Assembly: GCF_008123425.1 (NCBI RefSeq)
Contig: NZ_VSSS01000032.1
Span: forward strand, 62,001 to 126,000
DNA from: Bradyrhizobium rifense
GTDB taxonomy: Bacteria; Pseudomonadota; Alphaproteobacteria; Rhizobiales; Xanthobacteraceae
Length of the DNA: 64,000 nucleotides
Direction of reading: 5' to 3'
The translations under genes and the position numbers were made by a program. Below, in pieces: positions 16,424-23,393 of the stretch. How positions within the stretch are numbered: the first letter of the stretch is position 1; each line of letters starts with the position of its first letter. The notes beneath the pieces are model-generated. The model ran no database searches. It worked only from the letters and a program-made list of their open reading frames with translations, and was not told the DNA's origin.

Positions 16424-17476
16424 CTATCGCTTGCCGCCGGCCGACGCGGTCATGGTCGCCGGTCCAAAGCTCTGCTGCCAGTACATTTCGACCTGCTGGA
16501 CCAGGGTCTGCGGCAGCGGAACATAGTTGAGCGTTTCGGCCTGCATCTTGCCGCTCTCCAACGACCAGCGCACGAAGTCGATGGCCGCAGCCGACCGCTC
16601 TGGCGACTTCGGCTGCTTCGGCATCACCACGAACGTCGTGGCCGTGATCGGATAGGCATCCTCGCCCGGCGCGTTGGTGAGGACGAGATGGAAATCCCTG
16701 TCCGCCGTCCAGTCCGCGCTCGCCGCCGCCGCCTGGAACGATGCGGCGTCGGGGACGACGAAATTGCCGGCGCTGTTCTGCACCACGCTGAACGAGATCT
16801 TGTCGAGCCGTTGCAGCGCGTAGGCATATTCGAGGTAGCCGATCGAGCCGGGCACCAGGCCGACAAGCGAGGCGACACCGTCATTGCCGCGTCCGCCGAG
16901 GCCGACCGGCCATTCGATGGCAGTGCCTTCACCGACGGATGTCTTCCATTGCGGGCTGACCTTGGAGAGATAGTTCGACCAGTTGAACGTCGTGCCGGAG
17001 CCGTCGATGCGATGCACGACGGTGATCGGCGCGTTCGGCAACCTCACGTCAGGGTTGATGGCGCGAATGGCCGGATCGTTCCAGCTTTTGATCCTGCCGA
17101 GATAGATGCCCGCGAGCACCTCGCCCGAAAAATGCATCTGGCCGGGCTTGACACCGTCGATGTTGACGACCGGAACGACGCCCCCGATCACGATCGGAAA
17201 CTGGATCATGCCGAGCTTCTCGAGTTCCTTGGGATCGAGCGGCATGTCGGTGGCGCCGAAATCGACGGTAGCCTTCTTGATCAAGCCGATGCCGATGCTC
17301 GATCCCACCGCCTGATAGGTCACGGTGTTGCCGGTCTTCGCCTTGTAGGCGTCGATCCATTTCGCCATCACGGGCGAAACGAAGGTTGAACCTGCGCCCG
17401 TGGTGTCGGCAGCGAAGCTCTGCGTTGCGACGACGAGGGCGGTGAGGACGATCGGCAGCCTGAGATGTTTCATCAT
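16424..17476 (-). CDS. pstS: phosphate-binding periplasmic protein PstS
   Basis: 350 residues with signal MMKHLRLPIVLTALVVATQSFA. TGAGSTFVSPVMAKWIDAYK, GSSIGIGLIKKATVDFGATDMPL, IDGSGTTFNWSNYLSK and NDGVASLVGLVPGSIGYLEYAYA are the phosphate-contact segments of PstS (PF12849). It captures phosphate for the PstCAB importer, whose genes are not in this window. A three-repeat Pho box lies 43-70 bp upstream of the start, so induction by PhoB at low phosphate is expected. Confidence 0.9.
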   Translation of the reverse strand: MMKHLRLPIVLTALVVATQSFAADTTGAGSTFVSPVMAKWIDAYKAKTGNTVTYQAVGSSIGIGLIKKATVDFGATDMPLDPKELEKLGMIQFPIVIGGVVPVVNIDGVKPGQMHFSGEVLAGIYLGRIKSWNDPAIRAINPDVRLPNAPITVVHRIDGSGTTFNWSNYLSKVSPQWKTSVGEGTAIEWPVGLGGRGNDGVASLVGLVPGSIGYLEYAYALQRLDKISFSVVQNSAGNFVVPDAASFQAAAASADWTADRDFHLVLTNAPGEDAYPITATTFVVMPKQPKSPERSAAAIDFVRWSLESGKMQAETLNYVPLPQTLVQQVEMYWQQSFGPATMTASAGGKR

Positions 17477-17516
17477 GGGCGCGAAGCTAGCAGCGCGCCC
17501 GGCGAGCCTCTGTGGT

Positions 17517-17699
17517 TTATGTCACAAAAATGTAATGGAAATGAAAAGCATCTGGTTCGGCTGCAACGTGATGTGGAGCCCAGACCGCGAGGCTTTTAAC
17601 CAGACTCCTGGTCGGGTTTTTGGAAAAGACGACGAAGCCGGTGGCGAGGAGCGCCAGCCCGGCCACGATCGCGGCAATCTGCGAGAGACTTGAGGACAC
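17517..17699 (-). CDS. possible small single-pass membrane protein, 60 residues
   Basis: Frame from GTG 17699, with GGAGG placed nine bases upstream, to a stop at 17517. It has one clear membrane segment (IAAIVAGLALLATGFVVF) followed by a basic SKNPTRSLVKSL stretch. The 3' end overlaps the Pho box of pstS. The GTG start and the overlap with a regulatory element lower confidence; a recognised homologue would settle it. Function unknown. Confidence 0.4.
   Translation of the reverse strand: MSSSLSQIAAIVAGLALLATGFVVFSKNPTRSLVKSLAVWAPHHVAAEPDAFHFHYIFVT
17519..17546 (-). promoter_or_regulatory. PhoB box, three direct repeats
   Basis: On the minus strand TTTCAT, TTACAT and TGACAT recur every 11 bp (plus-strand starts 17541, 17530 and 17519), the geometry of PhoB half sites. 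It is located just before pstS. Confidence 0.65.
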
Positions 17700-18021
17700 C
17701 TGTTCATCCTCCGATGCGCTGTTTGGCGAGGATATCGCCGACGTTCCTGCGGCTTGACGCAATTCTCTGTGATTCCGGTCACATCCCGTCCCACCGCCTC
17801 CGAGGGCTGACATTCTGCCGCAGCGCGCCGGCCAGCTCCAGGCCAGCCCCGGCGGCGGACCGCCCTTCCGCCCGCGCGGGCCGTCGTATATGAGAGTTTC
17901 GTCGCCGGAACGGACCGAATATCGCCGGAAACGGAACAGATGGTGGCTGCGATTTCTTAATCCAAAGATCGCAATCTGATCGATGATCGACGCAAGTGCG
18001 GACACGCAACCGGGGAATGGC
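17700..18021. other. intergenic region before the L,D-transpeptidase
   Basis: About 320 bp between the pstS side and the L,D-transpeptidase gene. Frames that cross it lack ribosome sites and protein-like composition; no operator was recognised. Confidence 0.35.
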
Positions 18022-19590
18022 ATGAAAGACCGACTGACGACGGCGCAATCCAAGGGAGTGATGCGGCGTTGGGGGGCTCCCGGAATTGTGATGTTCGCGG
18101 CGGCGGTCGCGCTGGCCGCTCCGAGCGTAGCCCTTGCCGCCAAGCAGCCGCGCCAGACCGCCGAGGCGGTGGCGCAGCGCGAAGCCGGCGAGCCGATCAT
18201 GGCGATCGTGTCGATCAAGAGCCAGCAGGTCACGTTCTACGATTCCGAGGGCTGGATCCTCCGCGCGCCGGTCTCGACCGGCACGACCGGGCGCGAGACG
18301 CCCGCCGGCGTCTTCGCCGTCGTCGAAAAGGACAAGGACCACCACTCATCGATGTATGACGATGCCTGGATGCCGAACATGCAGCGCATCACCTGGAACG
18401 GCATCGCGCTGCATGGCGGGCCGCTGCCCGGCTATGCCGCCTCGCACGGCTGCGTACGCATGCCCTTCAACTTCGCCGAGGGCCTGTTCGAAAAGACCAA
18501 TATCGGCATGCGGGTGATCATCTCGCCGAACGACGCCGCTCCGGTCGATTTCTCGCATCCCTCGCTGTTCGTGCCGAGCAAGGAGGCCATTGCGGCGGCG
18601 CCGAGCCGTGCCGACAAGCTCTCCGCCGAGGCGGAGGTGGCGGTGAGCGCGGCTGATGAAGCCAAGAAGGCCGCGGCAGCGGCCGCGAAGGACGCGCAAT
18701 CGCTGCCGGCGTCGCTACGTAAGCTCGAGCAGCAGAAGGCCCGCGCCGACGCCGAGAACGCCTATGCCGACAAGTTGGTGGCGAACGCCAAGACCGATCA
18801 GGCCAAGGCAAAGGCCGACGAGCTGAAGCAGAAGGCCGCCACCAAGGCCGCGGATGCGGCAACCCAGTTGGACGCCGCCAAGGCCGCGGCGCAGCCGAAG
18901 CGCGACGCTGTTGCCGCGACCAAGGACGCCGCCAAGGCGGCAGTGGCCAAGAAGGCCGAAGCCGTGAAGGCTGCGACCGACGCAAAGCTCGCGTCCGAGC
19001 CGGTCTCGGTCTACATCAGCCGGTCGACACAGAAGCTCTATGTCCGGCGCAATACCCACAAGCCGGCGCCCGACGGCGGCGGGGAGGTGTTCGACACCAG
19101 CATCGAGGTTCCCGTCACCATCCTCAATCCCGACCAGCCGCTCGGTACGCACATCTTCACGGCGATGGCGAAGAGCGACACCGGCCTGCGCTGGAGCGTG
19201 GTCACCATCGACGAGGGCGACAACGCCAAGGACGCGCTCGACCGCGTCACCATCCCGCACGAGGTGTGGGATCGCATCGGGCCGACGGCATTGCCGCGTT
19301 CGTCGATCATCATCTCGGACGAGCCGCTGAGCGCCGAGACCAACTACCGCACCGAGTTCGTTGCGGTCCTGAGCAACCATCCGCAAGGCGGCTTCATCAC
19401 CCGCAAGCCGACCGCGCCGCCGGTGGAAATGGCCAGCGACGATGGCTTTGGCGGCAACGGCTTTGGCGGCAATGGCTTCTTCTTCTTTGGACAGCGCGAT
19501 CCCGCCCCGCAGCCGGTCAATCCGCGTCGCCGCGGCGGCCAGTACCAGTACTATCAATCGACCCAGCCGGTGCAGCGGAGCTTTTGGTAA
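18022..19590 (+). CDS. L,D-transpeptidase (YkuD) with Ala/Lys-rich linker and degenerate second domain
   Basis: About 522 residues from ATG 18022 (GTG and ATG alternatives lie upstream). A Sec-type hydrophobic N-terminus (IVMFAAAVALAAPSVALAA) is followed by a YkuD domain (about residues 55-170) with the catalytic motif HGGPLPGYAASHGCVRMP, where His and Cys act in 3-3 crosslinking or protein anchoring. Then comes a long Ala/Lys/Asp-rich helical region (about 195-315). The C-terminal part (SVYISRSTQKLYVRR...GTHIFTAM) resembles a second YkuD N-terminal half but has no SHGC motif. The very end is Gly/Phe/Gln-rich. Expected in the periplasm, on peptidoglycan. Confidence 0.85.
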   Translation: MKDRLTTAQSKGVMRRWGAPGIVMFAAAVALAAPSVALAAKQPRQTAEAVAQREAGEPIMAIVSIKSQQVTFYDSEGWILRAPVSTGTTGRETPAGVFAVVEKDKDHHSSMYDDAWMPNMQRITWNGIALHGGPLPGYAASHGCVRMPFNFAEGLFEKTNIGMRVIISPNDAAPVDFSHPSLFVPSKEAIAAAPSRADKLSAEAEVAVSAADEAKKAAAAAAKDAQSLPASLRKLEQQKARADAENAYADKLVANAKTDQAKAKADELKQKAATKAADAATQLDAAKAAAQPKRDAVAATKDAAKAAVAKKAEAVKAATDAKLASEPVSVYISRSTQKLYVRRNTHKPAPDGGGEVFDTSIEVPVTILNPDQPLGTHIFTAMAKSDTGLRWSVVTIDEGDNAKDALDRVTIPHEVWDRIGPTALPRSSIIISDEPLSAETNYRTEFVAVLSNHPQGGFITRKPTAPPVEMASDDGFGGNGFGGNGFFFFGQRDPAPQPVNPRRRGGQYQYYQSTQPVQRSFW

Positions 19591-19620
19591 GCGCGGGGCG
19601 GGAGCTGAGCGCTCCCGCCA

Positions 19621-20433
19621 CTACGGCCGCGCGGTGATCACCAGGGCCTGAATCTTCGCCTCGACCGGTCCTGACCCGTGGCGTTTTCGGATCGCTTCAG
19701 CAACGGCGTCGGTCGCGGCCTGAAGCTTGCTCGCATCCCTGGCTTCGATCTCGCCGCGCAGCGGCGTTCCCTGGCAGTACGCGGTCGCCACATAGTCCGC
19801 CGAGGGCCCGCGGCTCATCGCTGTCAGCGTCTCGATCGATATGTCAGTGAAGCCCGCGCGTTCGAGGTCGGCCTTGATGACGGACTTGTCGTGATAGCCG
19901 TGCGGCGTCCGCGCCATGAACAGTGGCGGATTGTCGGGAAACATCTTGCCGAGCGTGATCGTCGCGTCATTCGCGAATACGTTGTCCTCGATACGGTCCC
20001 AGACGCTGAACAGGTACGTGCCATCAGGCTTCAACACCCGCTTCGTTTCCGCATAACCTTGGCTGCGATCCGGAAAGAACATGGCGCCGAACTGGCAGAA
20101 GACGACGTCGAAAGCAACGTCGTCGAAGGGCAGCGTCAGCGCATCGGCCTGACGCCAGGTCATGCGCGGGTCTTCGCCCTGATGCTGCTTGGCCACCGCG
20201 AGCATCGGCTCGTTGAGGTCGGTCGCGACATAGCGGACACCGGCAGGCAGCAGCGCCGCTACGGCCCGCGTGACGGCGCCGGTGCCTGCGGCGATCTCGA
20301 GCAGGTCCGAAGGCGATAGCGCAGCAATGCGCCTGGCAAGGTCGTCGGCATAGACCGAGAAGATCAGCGGCACCAGATATTCGTCGTAGAGCTTCGGGAC
20401 CGAGCCGGCGAAAACCTTGTCGGTGCTGGACAT
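19621..20433 (-). CDS. SAM-dependent methyltransferase, class I
   Basis: 270 residues from ATG 20433. Motif I LLEIAAGTGAVTRAVA, followed by YVATDLNEPMLAVAKQH, the acidic loop ADALTLPFDDVAFDVVFCQFGAMFF, and the post-motif LKPDGTYLFSVWDRI place it among UbiE/COQ5-like (Methyltransf_11) enzymes. It is probably cytoplasmic. It is convergent with the L,D-transpeptidase gene. Substrate not evident. Confidence 0.85.
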   Translation of the reverse strand: MSSTDKVFAGSVPKLYDEYLVPLIFSVYADDLARRIAALSPSDLLEIAAGTGAVTRAVAALLPAGVRYVATDLNEPMLAVAKQHQGEDPRMTWRQADALTLPFDDVAFDVVFCQFGAMFFPDRSQGYAETKRVLKPDGTYLFSVWDRIEDNVFANDATITLGKMFPDNPPLFMARTPHGYHDKSVIKADLERAGFTDISIETLTAMSRGPSADYVATAYCQGTPLRGEIEARDASKLQAATDAVAEAIRKRHGSGPVEAKIQALVITARP

Positions 20434-20538
20434 GCTTGCCTCGCTGAAGGTTTGGCTGTCACGGGCAGGATAGCACGGATCGACCAGCACGGAACTACGT
20501 CGTCCAATCGGCGATCCGCAGCCCCGGATGGAGCGCAC

Positions 20539-21051
20539 CTATCGCTCGGATGACAAAGCTCGCCCGATCAGATGGTCGAGCGAGACGCGACCCGGCCCGT
20601 AGGCCATAATGCCCAAGGCCATCGCTGCCCAGGTGATATGCACCGGCCAGCCGTCGGGCACTGTGAGTTCGACGATCACCGTCATGAACAGCAGTCCGAG
20701 CGCAGCGAACCGCGTGCCGAGGCCCAGCACCAGCAGGATTGGAAACATGATCTCGCCGCACCCGGACAGGAAGGCCATCACTGCCGGTGCGGGATAGTGA
20801 TAGGGCCCCCCGGGCAGGTGCAACATGAATTCGTCGGTGAACAGGGTCACCGCGGTGTCGTTCAGCTTGAGGAAGCCGCCCCATTTGAGAATGCCGGAGC
20901 GCCAGAACGGAACGGCCAGCGCCAGCCGCAGCACGAGCTGGACCAGCGAGTGAGCGGCGATCGTCTGCACCAGCCGACTGGCTTTCTCGACGAGAAGCCC
21001 AAGCGGCGGCAGGCTTCCACCTGCCGGCATGCGTTGGTCCGTGATCATCAT
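20539..21051 (-). CDS. DoxX family membrane protein (bufferin operon)
   Basis: 170 residues with four membrane segments (LVLRLALAVPFWRSGILKWGG, VMAFLSGCGEIMFPILLVLGLGTRFAALGLLFMTVIVEL, HITWAAMALGIMAYGPG). The RSGILKWGG and CGEIMFPILLVLG motifs belong to DoxX (PF07681). It overlaps the DUF2063 gene by 4 bp, so it is translationally coupled and part of the operon. DoxX partners are frequent in bufferin/DUF692 operons; its precise role there is not settled. Confidence 0.85.
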   Translation of the reverse strand: MMITDQRMPAGGSLPPLGLLVEKASRLVQTIAAHSLVQLVLRLALAVPFWRSGILKWGGFLKLNDTAVTLFTDEFMLHLPGGPYHYPAPAVMAFLSGCGEIMFPILLVLGLGTRFAALGLLFMTVIVELTVPDGWPVHITWAAMALGIMAYGPGRVSLDHLIGRALSSER

Positions 21052-21824
21052 GCGTCTCCGAAGGCAATTGAGGTGAATGCGCCGGCCCCGATCAAGCCGG
21101 CAATGTTGGCGGCGATGTCGAAGTCGGATGATGCGTCCAGCGCGGATGCCGCGGCCTCGCCGAGCGGCCGACCCTCCGTCAGGCAGATCGCGAAGACGGC
21201 GCCGCCGGGAGGCAGGTGCTGCACGATGACGTCGAAACCGGGCCGCGTGATCAGCGCGTCTTCCGGCGTCGAGGCGTCGATGCGATTCACGGACGCGCCG
21301 TCACGGTTGGCGGCAAAGATCGTCCCCGCGGAAAAGTCGGAGCGCACGATTTGCGCTGCCGGGTGCGGTGTGAAGACCAGATCGGCCAGCCGCTCCGGCC
21401 CGATCGCTGCAAGTTGCGCCGGCGCCAGCGGCGCTGCATCGCGCGCGTGGTAGGCGTCGAGCCAGGCTCGCTCCAGCCGGGCGACATCGGCGAGCCATGG
21501 CATGGTCTGCGCGTGCTCGTAACGTGCAACGAAATCCGGAAAACCACGGCCATATTCGAACAGCAGCGGCGAGGTCGGCGGGTTCTCGCGAACATGGAAG
21601 CGCGCCATCGCGCGGAAGAAGTCAGCGCCGGTGATGCGCTGCACCGCCGGATAGATTGCGGCGAGCGCGTCGATCAGGCTCACCGTAACGTTGTTGCGAT
21701 AGACATCGTAGCGCTTTCCCGCCGTCCTGCCGTTCGGGCCGGTCACGACCGTCGGCGCCGCACGCAGGGGATCCAGCAGCGCCGGTGCAAAGGCCGCGGC
21801 AAAGGAGAGTGGCTCAGGCGGCAT
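21048..21824 (-). CDS. bufC: HvfC/BufC-like protein, DUF2063
   Basis: 258 residues. The N-terminal domain (FAAAFAPALLDPLRAAPTVVTG...RYDVYRNNVTVSLIDALAAIYPAVQRITGADFFRAMARFHVRENPPTSPLLFEYGRGFPDFVARY) is the PF09836 HvfC/BufC pattern. These proteins act with the MNIO enzyme on the precursor peptide. The gene overlaps the DUF692 gene by 11 bp and the DoxX gene by 4 bp. No membrane segment is seen. Symbol used by analogy to characterised bufferin operons. Confidence 0.85.
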   Translation of the reverse strand: MPPEPLSFAAAFAPALLDPLRAAPTVVTGPNGRTAGKRYDVYRNNVTVSLIDALAAIYPAVQRITGADFFRAMARFHVRENPPTSPLLFEYGRGFPDFVARYEHAQTMPWLADVARLERAWLDAYHARDAAPLAPAQLAAIGPERLADLVFTPHPAAQIVRSDFSAGTIFAANRDGASVNRIDASTPEDALITRPGFDVIVQHLPPGGAVFAICLTEGRPLGEAAASALDASSDFDIAANIAGLIGAGAFTSIAFGDA

Positions 21825-22731
21825 GACGGTCCTCCGCAGCCGCGGCGGTTCCGCAGCGATCGAGGATGGCCTGTGCCGCGGCGGCCTCCGCCTGCAGGAC
21901 CGGCCAATCGGGAATTTTGGAGTCCCATTCGATCAGCGTCGGCACCGGGCCGCGGCGCTGCACCACGATCTCGAACAGCTTCCACACGGCGTCCGCGACC
22001 GGGCCGTCATGGCTGTCGATCAGGAGTGGTTCGCCGTCGTCGTCCGCCTGCTCGTCGTGCCCTGCAAGATGAATCTCGCCAATGCGCGACAGCGGAAAAT
22101 CGGCGAGATAGTCGAGCGCCGAAAAGCCGTGATTGGTCGCGGATACGAAGACATTGTTGACGTCGAGCAGCAAGCCGCATCCCGTGCGCTCCGCAACGCT
22201 GCGGATGAAGTCTGTCTCGCTGATCGTCGTTCCGGTGAAAGCCAGATAGGTCGACGGATTCTCCAGCAGGATCGGGCGCCGGATCACCTCCTGCATCTGG
22301 TCGATGTGATCGCAGACATGGCGCAGCGTCGCCTCGGTGTAAGGCAGCGGCAAAAGATCGTTGAAGAAGCTCGTCTCATGCGTCGACCAGGCGAGATGCT
22401 CGGACACCATGGCCGGCTGATAGCGCGCCACGAGGCTGCGGAAACGCGCCAGATGCGCCTTGTCGAGCGGCTGCGGTCCTCCGATCGACATACAGACGCC
22501 GTGTAGCGAGAGCGGATGGTCGCGGCGGATTGCTTCGAGCGCGCGGTGGGGCGGTCCGCCGGCGCCCATGTAATTCTCGGCATGGACCTCGAAGAAGCCT
22601 CGTTGCGGACCGGCGGCGAGGATGGCCGCAAGGTGCTCGTGCTTGAAGCTGGTGCCGGCGACGCCGCCGATTGGTAGCGAAAAGCGGAGCGGCACGACCG
22701 GCACGGCGGCTGGTTTGGTGGCCGTGATCAT
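21814..22731 (-). CDS. bufB: multinuclear non-heme iron oxidase, DUF692/MNIO (BufB-like)
   Basis: 305 residues. TIM-barrel segments rich in conserved metal ligands are seen: FFEVHAENYMGAGG, LHGVCMSIGG, MVSEHLAWSTHE, RPILLENPSTYLAF, LLLDVNNVFVSATNHG, IHLAGHDEQADDD, IDSHDGPVADAVWKLF and LIEWDSKIPDW, matching PF05114. MNIO enzymes modify cysteines in RiPP precursors, for example to thiooxazoles in bufferins. The start has AGGAAG/GGAG signals. It lies directly after the DUF2282 precursor gene (48 bp) and is coupled to bufC, giving a complete modification module. Confidence 0.9.
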   Translation of the reverse strand: MITATKPAAVPVVPLRFSLPIGGVAGTSFKHEHLAAILAAGPQRGFFEVHAENYMGAGGPPHRALEAIRRDHPLSLHGVCMSIGGPQPLDKAHLARFRSLVARYQPAMVSEHLAWSTHETSFFNDLLPLPYTEATLRHVCDHIDQMQEVIRRPILLENPSTYLAFTGTTISETDFIRSVAERTGCGLLLDVNNVFVSATNHGFSALDYLADFPLSRIGEIHLAGHDEQADDDGEPLLIDSHDGPVADAVWKLFEIVVQRRGPVPTLIEWDSKIPDWPVLQAEAAAAQAILDRCGTAAAAEDRHAA

Positions 22732-22779
22732 GATGCTGCTCCGCTTCCTTGGTGTGGGTGGTGTGTCGGCTCGAGTGCG

Positions 22780-23085
22780 TTAGACCGGCTTCAGCGAGCC
22801 CTTCTTGCCGTTGGGCAGGTCGATGCTGGCGCAGGTGCCGCCCTGCACGAACTTCCAGGCGTTGCCCTGGAAGTCGGTGGTCGAGGTGCCCTGGCAGGTG
22901 GTGCCCGGTCCGGCGGCGCAATCGTTCTGGCCCTTCAGCGCGACGCCGAAGCACTTTTCCTTCTTGGCGGCGACTGCGGCATCGGCCTCGGCCTTGGTCA
23001 GGGGAGCGGCGGCGGCAAGGGTCGCGAGTGCGGTCGAGAGGGCGCCGGCGAGAGCGAGTGACGTGACGACATGTTTGGCAGACAT
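22780..23085 (-). CDS. bufA: bufferin precursor peptide, DUF2282 (BufA-like)
   Basis: ATG 23085 follows AAGGAGA with ideal spacing; the longer frame to 23133 is rejected. Of 101 residues, about 28 form a Sec signal (MSAKHVVTSLALAGALSTALATLAAAA) and the rest a short export-ready body. Four cysteines occur in the motifs EKCFGVALKGQNDCAA, TTCQG and GGTCASI, the layout of DUF2282 bufferin precursors (PF10048). After modification by the MNIO enzyme the peptide binds copper in the periplasm in studied relatives. First gene of the operon, so the strong ribosome site fits a need for much precursor. Confidence 0.9.
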   Translation of the reverse strand: MSAKHVVTSLALAGALSTALATLAAAAPLTKAEADAAVAAKKEKCFGVALKGQNDCAAGPGTTCQGTSTTDFQGNAWKFVQGGTCASIDLPNGKKGSLKPV

Positions 23086-23393
23086 CGAGTTCTCCTTTTC
23101 AAGATTGCATCGCTTGGCAAAGCGAAGGCGCATTGTCCCGTTCGCCTCGCGGGCGGCCCGCGTTACCGATTGGGCGGCTCACGAGTCCGTGAGACAGTTA
23201 GGTCAGGCGCATACACTGATGCGCTCGGCCGGGACTAAAAGCGGCAAGAGCCGGCGCAAATCCAATGCCTGGGCGCTATCGAGACGTTAGCCGGAGGGCA
23301 TTGGAGACGGCAGGCGATCCTTGCAGGCAGTAACGAAAGCGCCCGCGCGCCGTAGAGCTATCAAGCGACCAGCGACCTAGGGCGGAAACCACG
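23086..23393. other. intergenic region between bufA and the cyclase
   Basis: About 308 bp holding the divergent promoters of the bufferin operon and the cyclase. No inverted repeat or sigma-factor element could be named with confidence. Confidence 0.4.

Noticed and set aside
17700..18233. Large frame upstream of the small membrane ORF
   Set aside because: Only the last 60 residues have a ribosome site and a membrane segment; the remainder is Arg/Pro-rich.
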